From positions 186,001-250,000 of the forward strand of contig JAPLKG010000017.1 in assembly GCA_026388185.1 (NCBI GenBank): a DNA stretch of 64,000 nucleotides, in the 5' to 3' direction. The notes under the pieces were generated by a model. The model was not told where the DNA came from. It worked only from the letters and a program-made list of their open reading frames with translations, and did no database searches. Position 1 is the stretch's first letter. Every line of letters starts with the position of its first letter. This DNA comes from Candidatus Eisenbacteria bacterium (lineage in GTDB: Bacteria > Eisenbacteria > RBG-16-71-46 > JAFGJU01). Below, piece after piece: positions 62,332 through 64,000 of this stretch. A program made the translations under genes and the position numbers.

Positions 62332-63033
62332 TTACCTGTAGAGTCCCTTTATCTTGCCCCAAGTAGTGTTCTCAACGCTTGTCGGCTCATTGCCCGCACA
62401 CGTCAACTCAGTGCCACCGTACCTGGCGCCACCGCCAACGGTCGTGCCCTCGTCATACGTGCTGGAACAGTTGATAACCCACGGGCCGCCCTCGGGTGTG
62501 TCCAAACTCTTAACGATTGTAAGGTCAGCCACTTGCGTGTCATCAATGTTACGATAGTACAGATATCCGATGTGATCCATCCAGTCGTGGCACAGTTCCG
62601 ACGAAGAGGCCAAGCAAGCCAGCGGCTCACCAGCCAGCGATGGGCCCTTCCCGAAGCCGTTGCAAGCATTCCAGTTCATGAATGTGAGTGCAATGTCGCT
62701 GACTTCGTTAATTCCGAAAGGAAGCCCGAGGAAACCACCAAAGGCATCGCACTGACTAGTGCCAGGCTGGTTCGGGCAAATGTTCACGAGCCCGCCGATG
62801 TGAACGGCCACATAAATGTGGGAGAGCACGTCGGGTTCCCAGCACGCAAGGGTCCCAGAGAGCGGCCGGCCAGGGTGAGTGCAGATGTAGGCAGGGGTAG
62901 TCGGGAGCAGGGTCTGCTTCGCCGAAAAGCTCCAGATTTCAAGATAGAGCTTAGGATTCGGATTTCCTGCCAAGGCAATCGCGGGCAACAAGCAGATGCA
63001 AGCTGCACAGAATAGTACCAATAACTTCTTCAT
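62332..63033 (-). CDS. Secreted protein, unknown function
   Basis: 233 aa from ATG 63033 (AAGGAG eight bases upstream). Signal peptide KKLLVLFCAACICLLPAIALA. The mature protein is Cys-rich for an exported protein (about nine Cys, likely paired) and Gly/Trp-rich, e.g. DIALTFMNWNACNGFGKGPS. No family recognised. A strong terminator follows; the upstream dockerin gene is 129 bp away on the same strand. Probably an extracellular or surface protein. Confidence 0.7.
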   Translation of the reverse strand: MKKLLVLFCAACICLLPAIALAGNPNPKLYLEIWSFSAKQTLLPTTPAYICTHPGRPLSGTLACWEPDVLSHIYVAVHIGGLVNICPNQPGTSQCDAFGGFLGLPFGINEVSDIALTFMNWNACNGFGKGPSLAGEPLACLASSSELCHDWMDHIGYLYYRNIDDTQVADLTIVKSLDTPEGGPWVINCSSTYDEGTTVGGGARYGGTELTCAGNEPTSVENTTWGKIKGLYR

Positions 63034-63162
63034 GTTGTTACTCCTTGAATCAAACAAAACCCCGATCAAGTAAGTGACTGAGGGCCGAAACATACCGACT
63101 TGTTTTCAACCGGGTGATCAACATCACCTCCTTGCATCGCACTGATTCTAGTCAAGAACTCC

Positions 63163-63756
63163 CTACGGATACGTGTGTCCATAATGGAGCTGGAACTTGG
63201 AATAGTCCAGAGCGTTAACCGTGCCATCCCGGTTGTAATCAGACCTGTATCCCGGCGGTACGGCCATGCTCTTCAGCCAGTCCAACTGGAAAACCGAGTA
63301 ATCGAGAGGACCCACCGTACTCGCACCGTCCAGATCAGGGCTCACGCAATACATCGTCGCATCGTAAAACTCGTAATTGACACTCGCGTACGAACCGGTG
63401 ACGGTCACCTGAGTGCTGAGCGCGGCGTTGGCGTCGTTGGCGTCCGTACCCGCGTAGAGCGTGAAGCTCGCGTAACCGTTGACATCCGTTGTCGCAACAA
63501 GCGCAGCCGTATTGAGAACGACAACGAGAGGATTAGCTATTGCAACAGTAACCACCACATTCTGCAAGGGCTGGTTGTTCTGATCGTTCACGTACACTTC
63601 AAGGCCGCTAGCGTCGCCATCAGGACACACCCAGAAGCAGGTTGAGCTTAGTGGGTTCACCCAAGACACCGTCGTATTGCCGGGGTCCGGTACGAAAGCA
63701 AAAGCTGGTGCCGCCACAGCTAGCACCAAGATCACAACGCACAAGAATCTAGTCAT
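63163..63756 (-). CDS. Secreted Ig-like protein with C-terminal dockerin repeats
   Basis: 197 aa. Signal peptide (VVILVLAVAAPAFA). An Ig-like beta-sandwich (about 45-130: NVVVTVAIANPLVVVLNTAA, DVNGYASFTLYAG) resembling bacterial Ig-like group 1 folds. The C-terminus has two dockerin-type calcium loops: SPDLDGASTVGPLDYSVFQLD and SDYNRDGTVNALDYSKFQLH, cited here only by first and last residues 141-161 and 170-189. The first loop is degenerate. No cohesin is in the window. Ribosome site GAGGAGG. Confidence 0.8.
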   Translation of the reverse strand: MTRFLCVVILVLAVAAPAFAFVPDPGNTTVSWVNPLSSTCFWVCPDGDASGLEVYVNDQNNQPLQNVVVTVAIANPLVVVLNTAALVATTDVNGYASFTLYAGTDANDANAALSTQVTVTGSYASVNYEFYDATMYCVSPDLDGASTVGPLDYSVFQLDWLKSMAVPPGYRSDYNRDGTVNALDYSKFQLHYGHTYP

Positions 63757-63844
63757 TGTCCGACCTCCTCATAGCGCACTGCATTATGCCGAAGCTAAGA
63801 TCATAAGAAAGCAGTACCAAAGCAAGATAGCTACTCCGCCGCAA
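63749..63844 (-). CDS. Possible coupled leader peptide upstream of the dockerin gene
   Basis: 31-aa frame from TTG 63844, with AAAGGAGG four to five bases upstream, the best ribosome site in this leader. Product: RRSSYLALVLLSYDLSFG, then MQCAMRRSDND. It stops eight bases into the dockerin gene, and the second ribosome site (GAGGAGG) lies within it. Translational coupling is therefore possible. No homology recognised; it could also be chance. Confidence 0.4.
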   Translation of the reverse strand: MRRSSYLALVLLSYDLSFGIMQCAMRRSDND

Positions 63845-63894
63845 CACACCTCCTTTCGACTTCACTCTGCATGATGTTCACTCGAACACAAGTT

Positions 63895-63924
63895 AGTATA
63901 ACACAAGCCGGTAATGGATGTCAA
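63895..63924 (-). promoter_or_regulatory. Sigma70 promoter of the dockerin protein gene
   Basis: Minus strand TTGACA, 18 bp, TATACT: perfect -35 and five of six at -10. The leader to the dockerin ATG is about 130 nt. Nothing recognised from 63925 to the window end. Confidence 0.8.
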
Positions 63925-64000
63925 GTAAAAAACCCCCACGTTCCCGAGCCGCCTTTCTACCCTGTAAACCTGCCTTCTGCCATAAAGTTCCACATATTGT

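Noticed and set aside
1-64000. tRNA, rRNA, CRISPR, insertion sequences, integrase
   Set aside because: Looked for on both strands by eye; no cloverleaf, regular spaced repeats, transposase or tyrosine-recombinase motifs were found. A covariance-model and profile scan would be needed to exclude them fully.

Overview
The window looks like the chromosome of an uncultured Gram-negative-type bacterium of the FCB / candidate-phylum kind. Eisenbacteria-, Krumholzibacteria- or Zixibacteria-like lineages are my best guess, from gene content alone. The pointers are a GWxTD-domain lipoprotein, a C25 (gingipain-like) protease ending in a FlgD/T9SS-type Ig domain, a small dockerin protein, several lipoproteins and TonB, together with PyrR-type pyrimidine control, two-subunit GlyRS and a complex I gene set without nuoEFG. 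Most genes are on the minus strand, many overlap by 1-4 bases, and TTG/GTG starts are common. I see no rRNA, tRNA, CRISPR array or intact transposase.

Layout. 1-3.9 kb: a partial TPR lipoprotein, then pyrC, pyrB and pyrR (transcribed right to left) behind a leader with a PyrR-binding hairpin and an intrinsic terminator. 3.9-5.0 kb: ada. 5.4-9.8 kb: a plus-strand MacAB-like exporter (periplasmic adaptor, ATPase, two FtsX-type permeases). 9.9-11.3 kb: a ZIP metal transporter and an FKBP lipoprotein.

11.4-19.0 kb is the accessory part. All genes run leftward and are small or broken (BrnA-like antitoxin, HAD, metallo-beta-lactamase and GNAT remnants, MazEF, a two-HKD PLD protein, an isochorismatase-fold hydrolase, small membrane and secreted unknowns). 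They are separated by four integron attC-like sites plus one half site. A near-consensus promoter at the glyS end points into the array. No integrase gene is visible, so this looks like a relic or integrase-less gene-cassette array.

19.1-29.2 kb is a housekeeping cluster: glyS, glyQ, recO, two CorC-like CBS proteins, ybeY, a 7TM-HD phosphodiesterase and phoH. 29.3-30.6 kb: two small envelope lipoproteins with their own promoter and terminator. 30.6-34.1 kb: aspS, hisS and a VanZ-like protein. 34.1-45.2 kb: an 11-subunit complex I operon (nuoABCDHIJKLMN) with a zinc-ribbon/TPR gene inserted between nuoK and nuoL and a PtsN-like IIA gene just upstream.

45.8-52.3 kb: GWxTD lipoprotein, TonB, a large TPR-GAF-AAA+ sigma54 activator, and a small exported protein preceded by a sigma54-type -24/-12 element. 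53-54.3 kb: a plus-strand diguanylate cyclase. 54.4-60.4 kb: an exported C25 protease followed by a HEAT-cyclophilin fusion. 60.7-63.9 kb: a parvulin/SurA-like chaperone, a secreted unknown, and a dockerin protein with a possible coupled upstream leader ORF.
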